Source of the DNA: Halanaerobiales bacterium
Lineage (GTDB): Bacteria > Bacillota > Halanaerobiia > Halanaerobiales > DTU029
DNA length: 43,916 bases
Assembly (NCBI GenBank): GCA_022360715.1
Contig: JAKSCG010000187.1
Location: 1 to 43,916, forward strand
Direction of reading: 5' to 3'
The translations under genes were made by a program, and so were the position numbers. The notes under the pieces were generated by a model, which was not told where the DNA came from, ran no database searches, and saw only the letters and a list, made by a program, of their open reading frames with translations. This document shows, in pieces, positions 18,319-26,479 of this stretch. Position 1 is the stretch's first letter, and the number at the start of each line of letters is the position of its first letter.

Positions 18319-18324
18319 TATACT
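18319..18324 (+). promoter_or_regulatory. -10 element of pstB-phoU
   Basis: TATACT is separated by 9 bases from the last PhoP hexamer, the same gap as TATCCT after the pstS array. The leader to the pstB ATG is about 90 bases. Confidence 0.6.
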
Positions 18325-18418
18325 TAACGGTGTGCTTCATTATATCAGTACTTACATTTACTATTTCTAGCCAGGAATAAGCGGCAATAATAAAGTTTGT
18401 CGGGGAAGGTGATATTAA

Positions 18419-19186
18419 ATGACAAGTAGTAATAGTATTAAGATGGAAGTAAAAAATTTAAATTTTTATTATGGCAATTTTTCCGCTCTAAAGGAGATCG
18501 ATCTGTCTGTTACCAAAAATAAGGTAACAGCTTTAATCGGACCATCGGGTTGTGGGAAATCTACCTTTTTGCGTACTTTGAACCGGATGAACGATTTAAT
18601 TGAAGGTAATCGGGTAGATGGCCAGGTCTTGCTGGATGGTCAAGATATATACGGCAAAGAGATGGATGTAGTGGAGCTTAGAAAAAAGGTCGGGATGGTC
18701 TTTCAACACCCTAATCCCTTTCCCAAAACAATTTTTGATAATGTGGCTTATGGCCCCCGGGTCCATGGAATCCGCGATAAGAGAGAGCTTAATCAACTGG
18801 TTGAGCAGAGTTTAAAAGGGGCAGCGCTCTGGGATGATGTCAAAGATCGGCTCCATGATTCCGGATTAAGTATTTCCGGTGGACAGCAGCAGCGGCTCTG
18901 TATTGCCCGGGCCCTGGCCGTAAAACCGGAAGTACTACTAATGGACGAACCGGCTTCATCGCTTGATCCGGTGGCAACGGCTAAAATAGAGGAACTTATT
19001 GATATTTTAAAGGAAAACTATACAATTGTTATCGTTACCCATAGCATGCAACAAGCAGCCCGGGTTTCTGATAATACGGCCTTTTTCTTGATGGGTGAGG
19101 TTATTGAATTTGATAAGACCGAAAAGATCTTTGAAAATCCGTCTGATCAACGGACTGAAGATTATATAACCGGTCGTTTTGGTTGA
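18419..19186 (+). CDS. pstB: Phosphate ABC transporter ATPase PstB
   Basis: 255 residues. Walker [11 protein letters not shown]-loop [11 protein letters not shown], signature [16 protein letters not shown], Walker [14 protein letters not shown] and the switch histidine in VTHSMQQA are all present. The N-F-Y-Y-G and TLNRMNDL segments are characteristic of PstB. It powers phosphate import by PstCA from the cytoplasmic side. The ATG at 18419 follows AAGGTGA. phoU follows 15 bases later (24 bases to the preferred ATG). It is separated from pstSCA by four unrelated genes and has its own PhoP-box promoter. Confidence 0.96.
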   Translation: MTSSNSIKMEVKNLNFYYGNFSALKEIDLSVTKNKVTALIGPSGCGKSTFLRTLNRMNDLIEGNRVDGQVLLDGQDIYGKEMDVVELRKKVGMVFQHPNPFPKTIFDNVAYGPRVHGIRDKRELNQLVEQSLKGAALWDDVKDRLHDSGLSISGGQQQRLCIARALAVKPEVLLMDEPASSLDPVATAKIEELIDILKENYTIVIVTHSMQQAARVSDNTAFFLMGEVIEFDKTEKIFENPSDQRTEDYITGRFG

Positions 19187-19210
19187 GCCTAACAATAGGG
19201 GGTGAATGTG

Positions 19211-19858
19211 ATGCGCAAAAGTTATCTGGAATCTCTCCATGATTTAAAGAATGAGATGTTAAAAATGGGTAGCATGGTCGAAGATGCTATTTATAAAAGT
19301 ATAGAGGCCTTAAAAAATAAGGACTTAACCCTGGCTGAGCAGGTCATCGACGATGATGATCAGATCGATGATTTTGAAACAATGTTAGAGGAGAAATGCA
19401 CCAAGCTAATTGCCCTTCAACAGCCAGTAGCGATTGATCTGCGAACGATCATCGTAATTTCCAAGTTGGTAACTGACCTGGAAAGAATCGGTGATTATGC
19501 GACCAATATAGCCGGGATGGTCTTGAAGATTGGCGATGAACCACTGATTAAGCCTTTAATTGATATACCGAGGATGACCGAAATTGTAACCAGACGGTTG
19601 CGGGAAAGCCTTGATGCTTTTGTTAACCAGGATATCAAGCTGGCTAAACAGGTTGCAAAAGAGGATGAAGAGATTGATGTTCTGGATGAACAGATCTTAC
19701 GGGAATTGATTACTTTTATGCTGGAAGACCCATCCCGGATCAGACAGGCGACCTATCTGATGTTTATTAGCCGTTTTCTGGAAAGAATCGGTGACCATTC
19801 AACTAATATTTGTGAACGGGTTATTTATATGGTTAGCGGACAAAGAGAGGCCTATTAG
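19211..19858 (+). CDS. phoU: Phosphate signalling complex protein PhoU
   Basis: 215 residues forming two three-helix PhoU repeats. Each repeat ends with the metal-binding type motif DLERIGDYATNIAG (first) and FLERIGDHSTNICERV (second). PhoU restrains the PhoR/PhoB system and the Pst transporter when phosphate is ample. The ATG at 19211 was chosen because AGGGGGTGA lies 6 bases upstream; a GTG at 19202 would overlap that site. It is co-transcribed with pstB and followed by a terminator. Confidence 0.94.
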   Translation: MRKSYLESLHDLKNEMLKMGSMVEDAIYKSIEALKNKDLTLAEQVIDDDDQIDDFETMLEEKCTKLIALQQPVAIDLRTIIVISKLVTDLERIGDYATNIAGMVLKIGDEPLIKPLIDIPRMTEIVTRRLRESLDAFVNQDIKLAKQVAKEDEEIDVLDEQILRELITFMLEDPSRIRQATYLMFISRFLERIGDHSTNICERVIYMVSGQREAY

Positions 19859-19909
19859 GCCAACATAAATAATAAACCAGCCTTCTGATAAGTGATTTAA
19901 GTTTTAATC

Positions 19910-19947
19910 AAGCCGGGGAGAACAGATTTTGTTGCTGCCCGGCTTTT
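19910..19947 (+). terminator. Terminator after phoU
   Basis: AAGCCGGG (19910-19917) pairs with CCCGGCTT (19938-19945), with an inner AACA/TGTT helix, then a short T-run. Confidence 0.7.
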
Positions 19948-20226
19948 GGTCTTGCTAATCGAGGGTTAGACGGGGCTGTAAATTAAAGTGATGGGATACC
20001 GTTTAGGCATCCCATCATTGATGAAGCTAATAGTGATTAGCATCTTTAATACTGATATTCCATTGTCTTAACTTAACTCCTGCTGGGTGAGTCAAGTTCT
20101 CGGCGGAAAGTATCTGCTTGGCATTAAGCGATCACATCTACAGTTCCGATTAAGTCTAAGCACTATTAACTTCTTGGTAATATTATCACCCTTTTCGTGG
20201 ATTTTATGCAAATTATGCAAGCAGTT
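19948..20226. other. Non-coding region with two hairpins, no gene seen
   Basis: No plausible reading frame lies here. TGATGGGAT (19989-19997) pairs perfectly with ATCCCATCA (20009-20017). A second hairpin follows at once: GCTAAT (20026-20031) with ATTAGC (20036-20041). The remaining 180 bases up to the manA stop contain no repeat or insertion-sequence end that I recognise. It could be a small RNA or a decayed sequence. Confidence 0.5.
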
Positions 20227-21288
20227 TTAAAAATCCTTAACTCCGTTAAGGTCGCTTATTTGCTCTTGGGTAAAGCCGAGTCCTTGCAGGGAAGAGACGA
20301 ACTGCTCCTTGCCGGACGGCAGGTAGCTGATTAAAAACTCAGTATTTCCGGAAATTACTAGTTGATCCAGCTCGGCGGGCAGTAAAACGGTATTCCCTGG
20401 TTGGGGATAGTATGTTTCATCTCCGTCAGTAATTTTTCCCTGCCCGGACAGGAAAATCAGGATGTAAAATCTTTCACCGGCCGGGTTGATGATATATTCA
20501 TTTTTTAGTTGAATTTTTTCAGTGACAAAATAGGGACAGGCGGCCAGGATACTTCTGGTATAGTTAGGCTCTTTGAGCTGAAGAGTCTGTTCCTTTTGGG
20601 GGATAATTCCCTTTTCAAAGTTAATGACATCAAGGGCTTTCTCGATGTGGAGGGGACGGGGATTGCCGTTTTGATCGGTCCGGTTCCAGTCATAAAGTCG
20701 ATAGGTTGCGTCGGAATTTTGCTGGATTTCAGCCAGTAATATCCCCGGATCAAGGGTATGAACCAGCCCGGCCGGTATATAAAAAGTATCACCACTCTTT
20801 ACCTCAACATAGTTTAGATAGTCTTCCACTCTATTTTCTGCTACGGCCTGAGCCAGTTCTTCCCTGGTCGTTCCGGGTAAAAGACCGTAGTTTAATCGGG
20901 CTCCTGCTTTAGCCTTGATGATATACCACATCTCTGTTTTGCCGTCTTCCTGATCGGCCCTTCTGGCATAAGCGTTGTCCGGATGGACTTGAACCGAAAT
21001 TTTACGATCGATATCGAGAAACTTAATTAATAAAGGGAAATTATCAGGCTGATAGGCCACCTTATTCCCCAGGATTTTCTCGCCAAATTTTTTTATTAAA
21101 TCGGTAAGCTTTTCTCCCTTAAGATGACCATTATTAACGGTATTAGTCCCGTGGGGATGAGCGGCAATTTCCCAGCTTTCACCAATATGATCGGATTCGA
21201 TCCGGCGATTAAAATGTTCCTTAATTTGCTGACCACCCCAGATTTTTTCTTTATAAAGTGGTGTAAAGAATAAAGGATAAAGTTTCAT
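20227..21288 (-). CDS. manA: Mannose-6-phosphate isomerase, class I
   Basis: 353 residues of cupin fold. Typical landmarks: PLYKEKIWGG at the N-terminus, the zinc-site segment ISVQVHPDN, EMWYIIKAKAGARLNYGL, and FYIPAGLVHTLDPGILLAEIQQNSDATYRLYDW. It interconverts fructose-6-phosphate and mannose-6-phosphate in the cytoplasm. In this window its product leads toward GDP-mannose, the substrate of the gmd/fcl pair encoded about 14 kb away, although the phosphomannomutase and GDP-mannose pyrophosphorylase are not here. The ATG has AGGAG 10 bases upstream on the minus strand. Divergent from the ABC exporter. Confidence 0.93.
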   Translation of the reverse strand: MKLYPLFFTPLYKEKIWGGQQIKEHFNRRIESDHIGESWEIAAHPHGTNTVNNGHLKGEKLTDLIKKFGEKILGNKVAYQPDNFPLLIKFLDIDRKISVQVHPDNAYARRADQEDGKTEMWYIIKAKAGARLNYGLLPGTTREELAQAVAENRVEDYLNYVEVKSGDTFYIPAGLVHTLDPGILLAEIQQNSDATYRLYDWNRTDQNGNPRPLHIEKALDVINFEKGIIPQKEQTLQLKEPNYTRSILAACPYFVTEKIQLKNEYIINPAGERFYILIFLSGQGKITDGDETYYPQPGNTVLLPAELDQLVISGNTEFLISYLPSGKEQFVSSLQGLGFTQEQISDLNGVKDF

Positions 21289-21379
21289 GCTCTCTCAACT
21301 CCTGTTTATTGTGCTGGTTAATTTATTCGGGATACGGGCCGAATTATCCTGCCTAAAACGAAAAAAATAAGCCGGCTCT

Positions 21380-21408
21380 TTGCACGGTGCTTAATAATAT
21401 GATAAAAT
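21380..21408 (+). promoter_or_regulatory. Sigma-A-type promoter of the ABC exporter
   Basis: -35 TTGCAC (21380-21385), 17-base spacer, -10 TAAAAT (21403-21408). On the other strand a TATAAT (21412-21407) could serve manA, so the divergent promoters would overlap. Confidence 0.6.
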
Positions 21409-21434
21409 TATAGGGTTAAAAGGGTGGTGTTAAA

Positions 21435-23165
21435 GTGATTAAAAAATTCATCCATTATTATAAGAGACACTGGAAGCTGTTTTTGACGGTGCTGGCTTGC
21501 GCTTTTACTATGTCCGGCCTGGACCTGGTCTTTCCGTATGCTACTCAACAAATGATCGATCAGTACATACCGGAACGGAATCTGGCGATGATCGTCCAAA
21601 TTGTGGTTTTCCTCTTTGTTTTATATATTTTACGCTTTACCTTTCAATATATTGTGCACTACTGGGGTCATGTGGTCGGGATCAGAATGGAGACAGATAT
21701 GAGAAAAAAATTGTTTTCTCATTTGCAGACCCTGTCTTTTAAATTTTATGATAATAATAAAGTCGGCTATTTAATGTCCCGCATTGTTAATGATTTACAT
21801 AATGTATCTGAACTGGCCCACCACGGTCCGGAAGATTTATTTATCTCTTCTATTCTGATTATTGGTTCATTTAATATTCTGGTGCGAATGAATTGGCAGT
21901 TGGCCCTATTTACCTTTTCGTTGATCCCGGTGATGATCTTTTTTTCAATTAAATTGGGCCGGAGAATGCATCAAAATTTCCGGGATATCCGGGAAAAGGT
22001 GGCGGAAGTTAACTCACAGATTGAAGATAGTTTAAGCGGAATCAGGGTTGTTAAATCATTTACTAATGAACCTTACGAAAACAGCAAGTTTGACCAGGGT
22101 AATAACCGTTTCCGCCTCTCCAGGGAATCAGCGATGAAAACAATGGCGAGCTTCTTTGCCGGGATCAATTTCTTCAGCAATATGATCACTCTGATTACCA
22201 TATCGGCCGGGGGTTACTATGTTTACCAAGGCCAGTTGAAAGTAGGCCAGTTAGTAGCTTTTCTCTTCTATGTTAATATGTTCATGAACCCGGTCCGGCG
22301 ACTGGTTACTCTTAATGAGAACTTTCAACAGGGCATGGCCGGTTTTGGTCGTTTTCAGGAATTACTCCGGGTGCAACCAGAGTTTACTGATCAAAAGGGG
22401 GCACTGGAGTTGACAGGTGTTAAAGGGGATATTGAATACCGGGAAGTAAGCTTTGGCTATGGTGATGACAGCAAAGTGCTGGAGCATATTAATCTAAAGA
22501 TCGAAGCAAACCAGACAGTAGCTTTTGTTGGCCCTTCCGGCGCCGGTAAAACTACGCTCTGTAATCTTTTACCCCGATTCTATGAGATCGAAAGCGGTCA
22601 GCTGTTTATTGATGGGACCGATATTAGGGAGATAAAGTTGGCTTCTCTCCGGAGTAATATCGGTATTGTGCAGCAGGATGTCTTTTTGTTTAACGGCACG
22701 GTCAAAGATAACATTGCCTACGGCAAACCAGGGGCCAGTGATGAGGAGATTATTGAAGCGGCCCGGCAGGCCAATGCCGATCAATTTATCATCAAGCTCA
22801 GGAACGGTTACCAGACTGATATCGGCGAACGGGGGGTGAAGCTATCCGGTGGGCAGAAACAGCGGATCGCGATCGCCCGAACATTTCTCAAAAATCCGCC
22901 GATTTTAATTCTGGATGAGGCAACTTCGTCACTGGATAATGAAAGTGAGAAAATAATCCAGGCATCACTGGTCCGCCTGGCCCGGGATCGAACTACCCTG
23001 GTAATTGCCCACCGCTTAACGACGATTAAAAACGCTGATCTGATTATCGTCCTGACTGAAGAAGGGATTGTTGAACAGGGTAAACATGAAGAGTTGATCA
23101 GGGAGAAAGGTGTTTACCAAAGGTTATACCAGAACCAGTTTAAGGATTTATCGGTTGCTAACTGA
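21435..23165 (+). CDS. ABC exporter, fused permease and ATPase (MsbA-like)
   Basis: 576 residues. The N-terminal six-helix exporter domain spans about 1-310 and includes the coupling-helix region AEVNSQIEDSLSGIRVVKSF. The nucleotide-binding domain (about 335-570) has Walker A GPSGAGKTT near residue 366, signature LSGGQKQR, Walker B ILILDEATSSLD and the H-loop IAHRLTT. It works as a homodimer or heterodimer in the cytoplasmic membrane. Substrates of this family include lipids, peptides and drugs, and cannot be read from sequence. GTG start with AAGGGTGG upstream. No partner half-transporter is adjacent, so a homodimer is likely. Confidence 0.92.
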   Translation: MIKKFIHYYKRHWKLFLTVLACAFTMSGLDLVFPYATQQMIDQYIPERNLAMIVQIVVFLFVLYILRFTFQYIVHYWGHVVGIRMETDMRKKLFSHLQTLSFKFYDNNKVGYLMSRIVNDLHNVSELAHHGPEDLFISSILIIGSFNILVRMNWQLALFTFSLIPVMIFFSIKLGRRMHQNFRDIREKVAEVNSQIEDSLSGIRVVKSFTNEPYENSKFDQGNNRFRLSRESAMKTMASFFAGINFFSNMITLITISAGGYYVYQGQLKVGQLVAFLFYVNMFMNPVRRLVTLNENFQQGMAGFGRFQELLRVQPEFTDQKGALELTGVKGDIEYREVSFGYGDDSKVLEHINLKIEANQTVAFVGPSGAGKTTLCNLLPRFYEIESGQLFIDGTDIREIKLASLRSNIGIVQQDVFLFNGTVKDNIAYGKPGASDEEIIEAARQANADQFIIKLRNGYQTDIGERGVKLSGGQKQRIAIARTFLKNPPILILDEATSSLDNESEKIIQASLVRLARDRTTLVIAHRLTTIKNADLIIVLTEEGIVEQGKHEELIREKGVYQRLYQNQFKDLSVAN

Positions 23166-23182
23166 GGTTTAACTTCAGTTAG
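23158..23182. terminator. Hairpin spanning both stop codons of convergent genes
   Basis: CTAACTGA (23158-23165) pairs with TCAGTTAG (23175-23182). The stems contain the TGA of the ABC exporter and the TAA of the permease on the other strand. There is no T-run, so it is a weak candidate for a shared terminator. Confidence 0.45.
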
Positions 23183-23931
23183 AGACTATCAATGATCAGT
23201 TTGCTGATCAATAATACGGACATGGTAATAAAGATTGGTTTGATGATCTTACTGCCGTGTTTGAGCGCGATTTTCGAGCCGATTCTACCGCCCAAGGCCA
23301 TACAGATTGCCATCGGCAAACCAATGGTATAAAAGATTTTACCGTTTACGGCAAATAACAAGAGGGAAGTTAAATTACTGCAAAAATTTAAGATACGGGC
23401 ATTGGCCGCACTGGTGGTATAATTAAATTTAAATAAATGAACAAAGGAAAAGAGCAGGAAAGAGCCGGTACCAGGTCCAAAAAAACCATCATAGAATCCC
23501 AGCACAAATCCCAGGCTACAACCTATCAATACTTTTTTATTGTCCATTTGAAAGCAGTTAGCTGCCGCCGGCTCCGGTCTTCCCTTTTTTAAAACTGTAT
23601 AAAAAGTAACAAAGATCAGCATTACGATTACAATAGTTTGCAGGTACTTAGGGTCAATATGGAGGGCGGTCTTAACTCCGAGCGATGCTCCCAGTAAAGT
23701 GAAGGGGATGATATATTTAATTAAGGGTAGATAAACAACCCGGGAACGGAGAAAGGTCAAGGAGCTGGTCATCGCCCCCCAGGAAGCGGCAAATTTATTA
23801 GTTCCTAAGGTATAATGGGGAGGGATTCCGGCAGCGAGCAAAGCTGGAACGGTAATAATTCCTCCTCCACCGGCGATAGAATCAAAGATGGCGGCAACAA
23901 ATCCGGCTAAACAAAGTAGAATTATTTTCAT
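23179..23931 (-). CDS. TSUP (TauE/SafE) family membrane permease
   Basis: About 250 residues with seven to eight hydrophobic segments. The N-terminal motif FDSIAGGGGIITVPALLAAGIPPHYTLGTNK and the second-repeat motif GFYDGFFGPGTGSFLLF are diagnostic for the TauE/SafE (DUF81) family. Members export or import sulfite, sulfoacetate or other organosulfur anions. The ATG at 23931 was chosen because GGAAGGAG lies 7-8 bases upstream on the minus strand; a longer version from 23964 has no such site. It is convergent with the ABC exporter and shares a hairpin with it. The substrate is not predictable. Confidence 0.88.
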   Translation of the reverse strand: MKIILLCLAGFVAAIFDSIAGGGGIITVPALLAAGIPPHYTLGTNKFAASWGAMTSSLTFLRSRVVYLPLIKYIIPFTLLGASLGVKTALHIDPKYLQTIVIVMLIFVTFYTVLKKGRPEPAAANCFQMDNKKVLIGCSLGFVLGFYDGFFGPGTGSFLLFSFVHLFKFNYTTSAANARILNFCSNLTSLLLFAVNGKIFYTIGLPMAICMALGGRIGSKIALKHGSKIIKPIFITMSVLLISKLIIDSL

Positions 23932-24042
23932 TAAGGGTCTCCTTCCTGAACTATACATATTCATTTCGCTATTAAGAGGCTAATTCCTGTATAACAACGG
24001 AAGTTAATTTGGGTCAATTTTAAGTAAAGGGGTGTGTGTAAA

Positions 24043-24531
24043 TTGTCAAAAAAGATATACCGTTCCAGAAAAGATCGAATTGTTAGTGGTGTGTGCGGAG
24101 GAGTTGCCGAGTATTTTCAGTTTGATTCAACCTGGGTGAGGCTGGCTTTTTTATTTTTATTCCTGGCCCGGGAAGTAGGTTTGCTTCTTTATATTATTGC
24201 CTGGGTGATCATCCCTGAACGTCCGTTAGGGTCAGTCCGGGGAGAGACTGTTTATGATCAAGATAATCTCCCGGACAGTGATAGTTTGGAAGACGAGCAG
24301 ACCGCTTTAGTAACGGAAAATCAAGATAGTGAGCAGGAGCGGGCCAGTCAAAAAAATGGGCAAAACGGGAATAAAGGTCATCGTTCCTTGGGGATCATCC
24401 TGGTAGTTATCGGGGCTTTCTTTTTATTTGACCGCTGGATTCCTTACTACCGTTGGGAAAGGTTCTGGCCTTTAATTCTGGTAGTGTTTGGGATTAGTCT
24501 TCTGATAAAGGGGGTTAAGGGTGATGAATAG
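24043..24531 (+). CDS. PspC domain protein with LiaI-like membrane tail
   Basis: About 162 residues. A PspC domain (residues 2-60: KIYRSRKDRIVSGVCGGVAE and LFLFLAREVGLLLYIIAWVIIPE) is followed by an acidic, Gln-rich linker and a C-terminal pair of membrane helices of DUF5668/LiaI type (SLGIILVVIGAFFLFDRW). Such proteins sense envelope stress in the membrane. The TTG at 24043 was chosen because AAAGGGG is 10 bases upstream; the GTG at 24034 would sit directly on that site. It overlaps the next gene by 8 bases (GTGATGAATAG junction), so both form one operon. Confidence 0.85.
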   Translation: MSKKIYRSRKDRIVSGVCGGVAEYFQFDSTWVRLAFLFLFLAREVGLLLYIIAWVIIPERPLGSVRGETVYDQDNLPDSDSLEDEQTALVTENQDSEQERASQKNGQNGNKGHRSLGIILVVIGAFFLFDRWIPYYRWERFWPLILVVFGISLLIKGVKGDE

Positions 24532-25492
24532 GGATAAACGTTCTCAACTGACTTCCGGGTTTGTTTTAATAACGATCGGTTTATTATTTTTGCTGAACAC
24601 CTTTGGTTATTCGTTCCGGATAAACTGGCATTACCTGACTCATTTTTGGCCATTGCTGCTAATCTTTATTGGCTTAAATATTTTATTAAAAAAAACACCC
24701 CTGTGGTGGCTGGTTCCCCTTTTAATAATTTTAACGATTATTGGCCTTTTTGTGACTGGCCCCGGCTGGTCCGGGCCGTTTAATAATCGTTATTTCAATT
24801 TCCCTTTTTTTCAGTATTCTTTCCGTGGCAATAATCGCGATAACAGGGTGAATCAGTCCTATTTGCGCTCTTCCCTGGAACTGGTTGATCAATTACAACA
24901 ATTAGATGTTGTCGTTAAGATGGGGGCCGGTCAATTAAAGCTGGGACGTATCCGGGATAATGGCAATTTATATCAAGCCGATTTACACAGCGTCTCTGAC
25001 AAACCCCGACTCGATTATAATTATGAGCAGGAAACGGGGAGCGGACGACTGATCATTGAAGAGCGGGGTGATGTCGGCCGACTAAATTTATCGGACCAGG
25101 CTAATCAATGGCAGTTAAATTTGACCGATCTGGTCCCGGTAATGCTCAAGATTGAGGCCGGGGCCGGCGAGTTTAATTTTGACCTGAAAAAGTTAAGGAT
25201 AGAGGAAATAGAGGTCAATCTCGGAGCCGGTGAACTGGCAATTGATTTGGGTGAAGAGACCCGCTATCTGGAGCTGAACTCTGCGACGGCTGATATTGAG
25301 CTGAATATTCCGGAACAGATCGCTGTTGAAATCACGACAAACGGGGTAATCAGTAATAATAATTTCCTGGCCGCCGGTCTAAGCGAGATTAATCAGCAGA
25401 CGTTTCGGAGCAGCAACTTTGAGCTGCTTGAGGAAAAAACAAGGATTAAAATTAATGCTGCTGCCAGTAATATTGAGGTAGATCTTTACTAA
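24524..25492 (+). CDS. LiaF-like envelope-stress protein with toastrack domain
   Basis: About 322 residues. Two pairs of N-terminal helices (GFVLITIGLLFLLNTFGY and HFWPLLLIFIGLNILL) form a LiaI/LiaF-type membrane anchor. From about residue 115 the protein is beta-rich with recurring G-A-G-E/Q-L motifs (VVKMGAGQLKLG, IEAGAGEFNFDL, VNLGAGELAIDL), the mark of the LiaF C-terminal toastrack domain. LiaF proteins restrain cell-wall-stress two-component systems in Bacillus. No lia-type kinase or regulator is adjacent, so the partner must lie elsewhere. The ATG lies inside the upstream PspC gene. Confidence 0.83.
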   Translation: MNRDKRSQLTSGFVLITIGLLFLLNTFGYSFRINWHYLTHFWPLLLIFIGLNILLKKTPLWWLVPLLIILTIIGLFVTGPGWSGPFNNRYFNFPFFQYSFRGNNRDNRVNQSYLRSSLELVDQLQQLDVVVKMGAGQLKLGRIRDNGNLYQADLHSVSDKPRLDYNYEQETGSGRLIIEERGDVGRLNLSDQANQWQLNLTDLVPVMLKIEAGAGEFNFDLKKLRIEEIEVNLGAGELAIDLGEETRYLELNSATADIELNIPEQIAVEITTNGVISNNNFLAAGLSEINQQTFRSSNFELLEEKTRIKINAAASNIEVDLY

Positions 25493-25517
25493 AACATAAT
25501 AGAACCAGCTAACCCTT

Positions 25518-25540
25518 GCCGCCAAACCGGGCGGCTTTTT
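25518..25540 (+). terminator. Terminator after the LiaF-like gene
   Basis: GCCGCC (25518-25523) pairs with GGCGGC (25530-25535), followed by TTTTT. Confidence 0.82.
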
Positions 25541-25553
25541 CCATTAATTGCAT

Positions 25554-25583
25554 TAGTCATGGTTAGATGACTTATGTTATAAT
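25554..25583 (+). promoter_or_regulatory. Candidate promoter of the CAP-domain gene
   Basis: A perfect TATAAT lies at 25578-25583, with TAGTCA (4 of 6 to TTGACA) at 25554-25559 and an 18-base spacer. Confidence 0.45.
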
Positions 25584-25626
25584 CAGAGTAGATATTGACC
25601 AATGCTCTGATTGGGGGTGAGGGGTT

Positions 25627-26355
25627 TTGAAGGTGTATCGTTCTAAAAAGATGGTTTTTTTCTTGATCACCATAATTTTAGTAAATTTTCTGGCAATCGG
25701 ACTGGTGGGTAATCACAGTGTTGAGGCCGGATTTTTTGATGATCCCAAAACAAGTATTATCACGATCATTAAAGGTTTAGCCATGTTGTGGATTATTAAT
25801 TTAATGCGAGAGAATGCCAGCGGTGGTGGGAGTGACGACCTGATTACTTCTACCATTAAAAAAGGCTTGAACCTGGATAATCAAGATGAAAATAAAGCCG
25901 ACCCGGCTGACAATAAGCCCGAATTTGTCGTAGAAACTACCGACAATACGACCGGATTAACGATCCGAGAAGATAAAATGCTGGAATTGCTGAATAAAGT
26001 TCGCTTAGAGCACGGATTGAAAAGCTTGCAATCAGACCCGCAGTTAGTGAAAGTGGCTCGCGAAAAAGCCCGGGATATGATTAAAAATAATTATTTTGCT
26101 CATCATTCCCCGGTTTATGGTTCTCCTTTTGATATGTTAAAAGAGGAGGGGGTTGATTATGCACTGGCTGGGGAAAACCTGGCCGGGGCGCAAACGGTGG
26201 AAGCAGCATTCTCTTCTTTAATGAACAGCCCGGAACATAAAGATAATATCTTGAAGGCACGGTATGACAGGGTAGGAGTGGCGGTTGTTGAAGGGGGACC
26301 GTATGGGCTCATGATCGTACAACTATTCATTGATAGTCCGGCACCGGCTTTATAG
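25627..26355 (+). CDS. Secreted CAP/SCP-domain protein (YkwD-like)
   Basis: 242 residues. The N-terminal signal or anchor has the hydrophobic run MVFFLITIILVNFLAIGLVG and a possible cleavage after VEA. A second hydrophobic stretch lies near residues 45-60. The CAP domain (about 118-240) includes MLELLNKVRLEHGLKSL, the histidines of NNYFAHHSPVYGSPF, GENLAGAQTVEAAFSSLMNS and HKDNILKARYDRVGVAVV, which match bacterial YkwD-type CAP proteins. The role is not established; some relatives are spore- or envelope-associated. TTG start at 25627, preceded by GGGGGTGAGGGG. Single gene between two terminators, next to the sporulation island. Confidence 0.86.
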   Translation: MKVYRSKKMVFFLITIILVNFLAIGLVGNHSVEAGFFDDPKTSIITIIKGLAMLWIINLMRENASGGGSDDLITSTIKKGLNLDNQDENKADPADNKPEFVVETTDNTTGLTIREDKMLELLNKVRLEHGLKSLQSDPQLVKVAREKARDMIKNNYFAHHSPVYGSPFDMLKEEGVDYALAGENLAGAQTVEAAFSSLMNSPEHKDNILKARYDRVGVAVVEGGPYGLMIVQLFIDSPAPAL

Positions 26356-26367
26356 ATAATTAGCCTG

Positions 26368-26400
26368 AACAGGGGTCGCCTCAACGACCCCTGTTTTTAT
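26368..26400 (+). terminator. Terminator after the CAP-domain gene
   Basis: AACAGGGGTCG (26368-26378) pairs perfectly with CGACCCCTGTT (26385-26395), then a T-rich tract. Confidence 0.88.
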
Positions 26401-26428
26401 TATTAGGATAAAATCCTGTCTACTCTTG

Positions 26429-26457
26429 CACACTTTTTAATTGATAGCCATATTATA
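26429..26457 (+). promoter_or_regulatory. Sigma-K-like promoter of the membrane SPOCS gene
   Basis: CACA (26429-26432), exactly 16 bases, then CATATTATA (26449-26457). This fits the Bacillus sigma K consensus mACm-N16-CATAnnnTA. The predicted start is about 15 bases before the TTG codon, which leaves just enough room for AAAGGGGGAGG. Confidence 0.55.
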
Positions 26458-26479
26458 TAGCAAGAAAGGGGGAGGGTAA

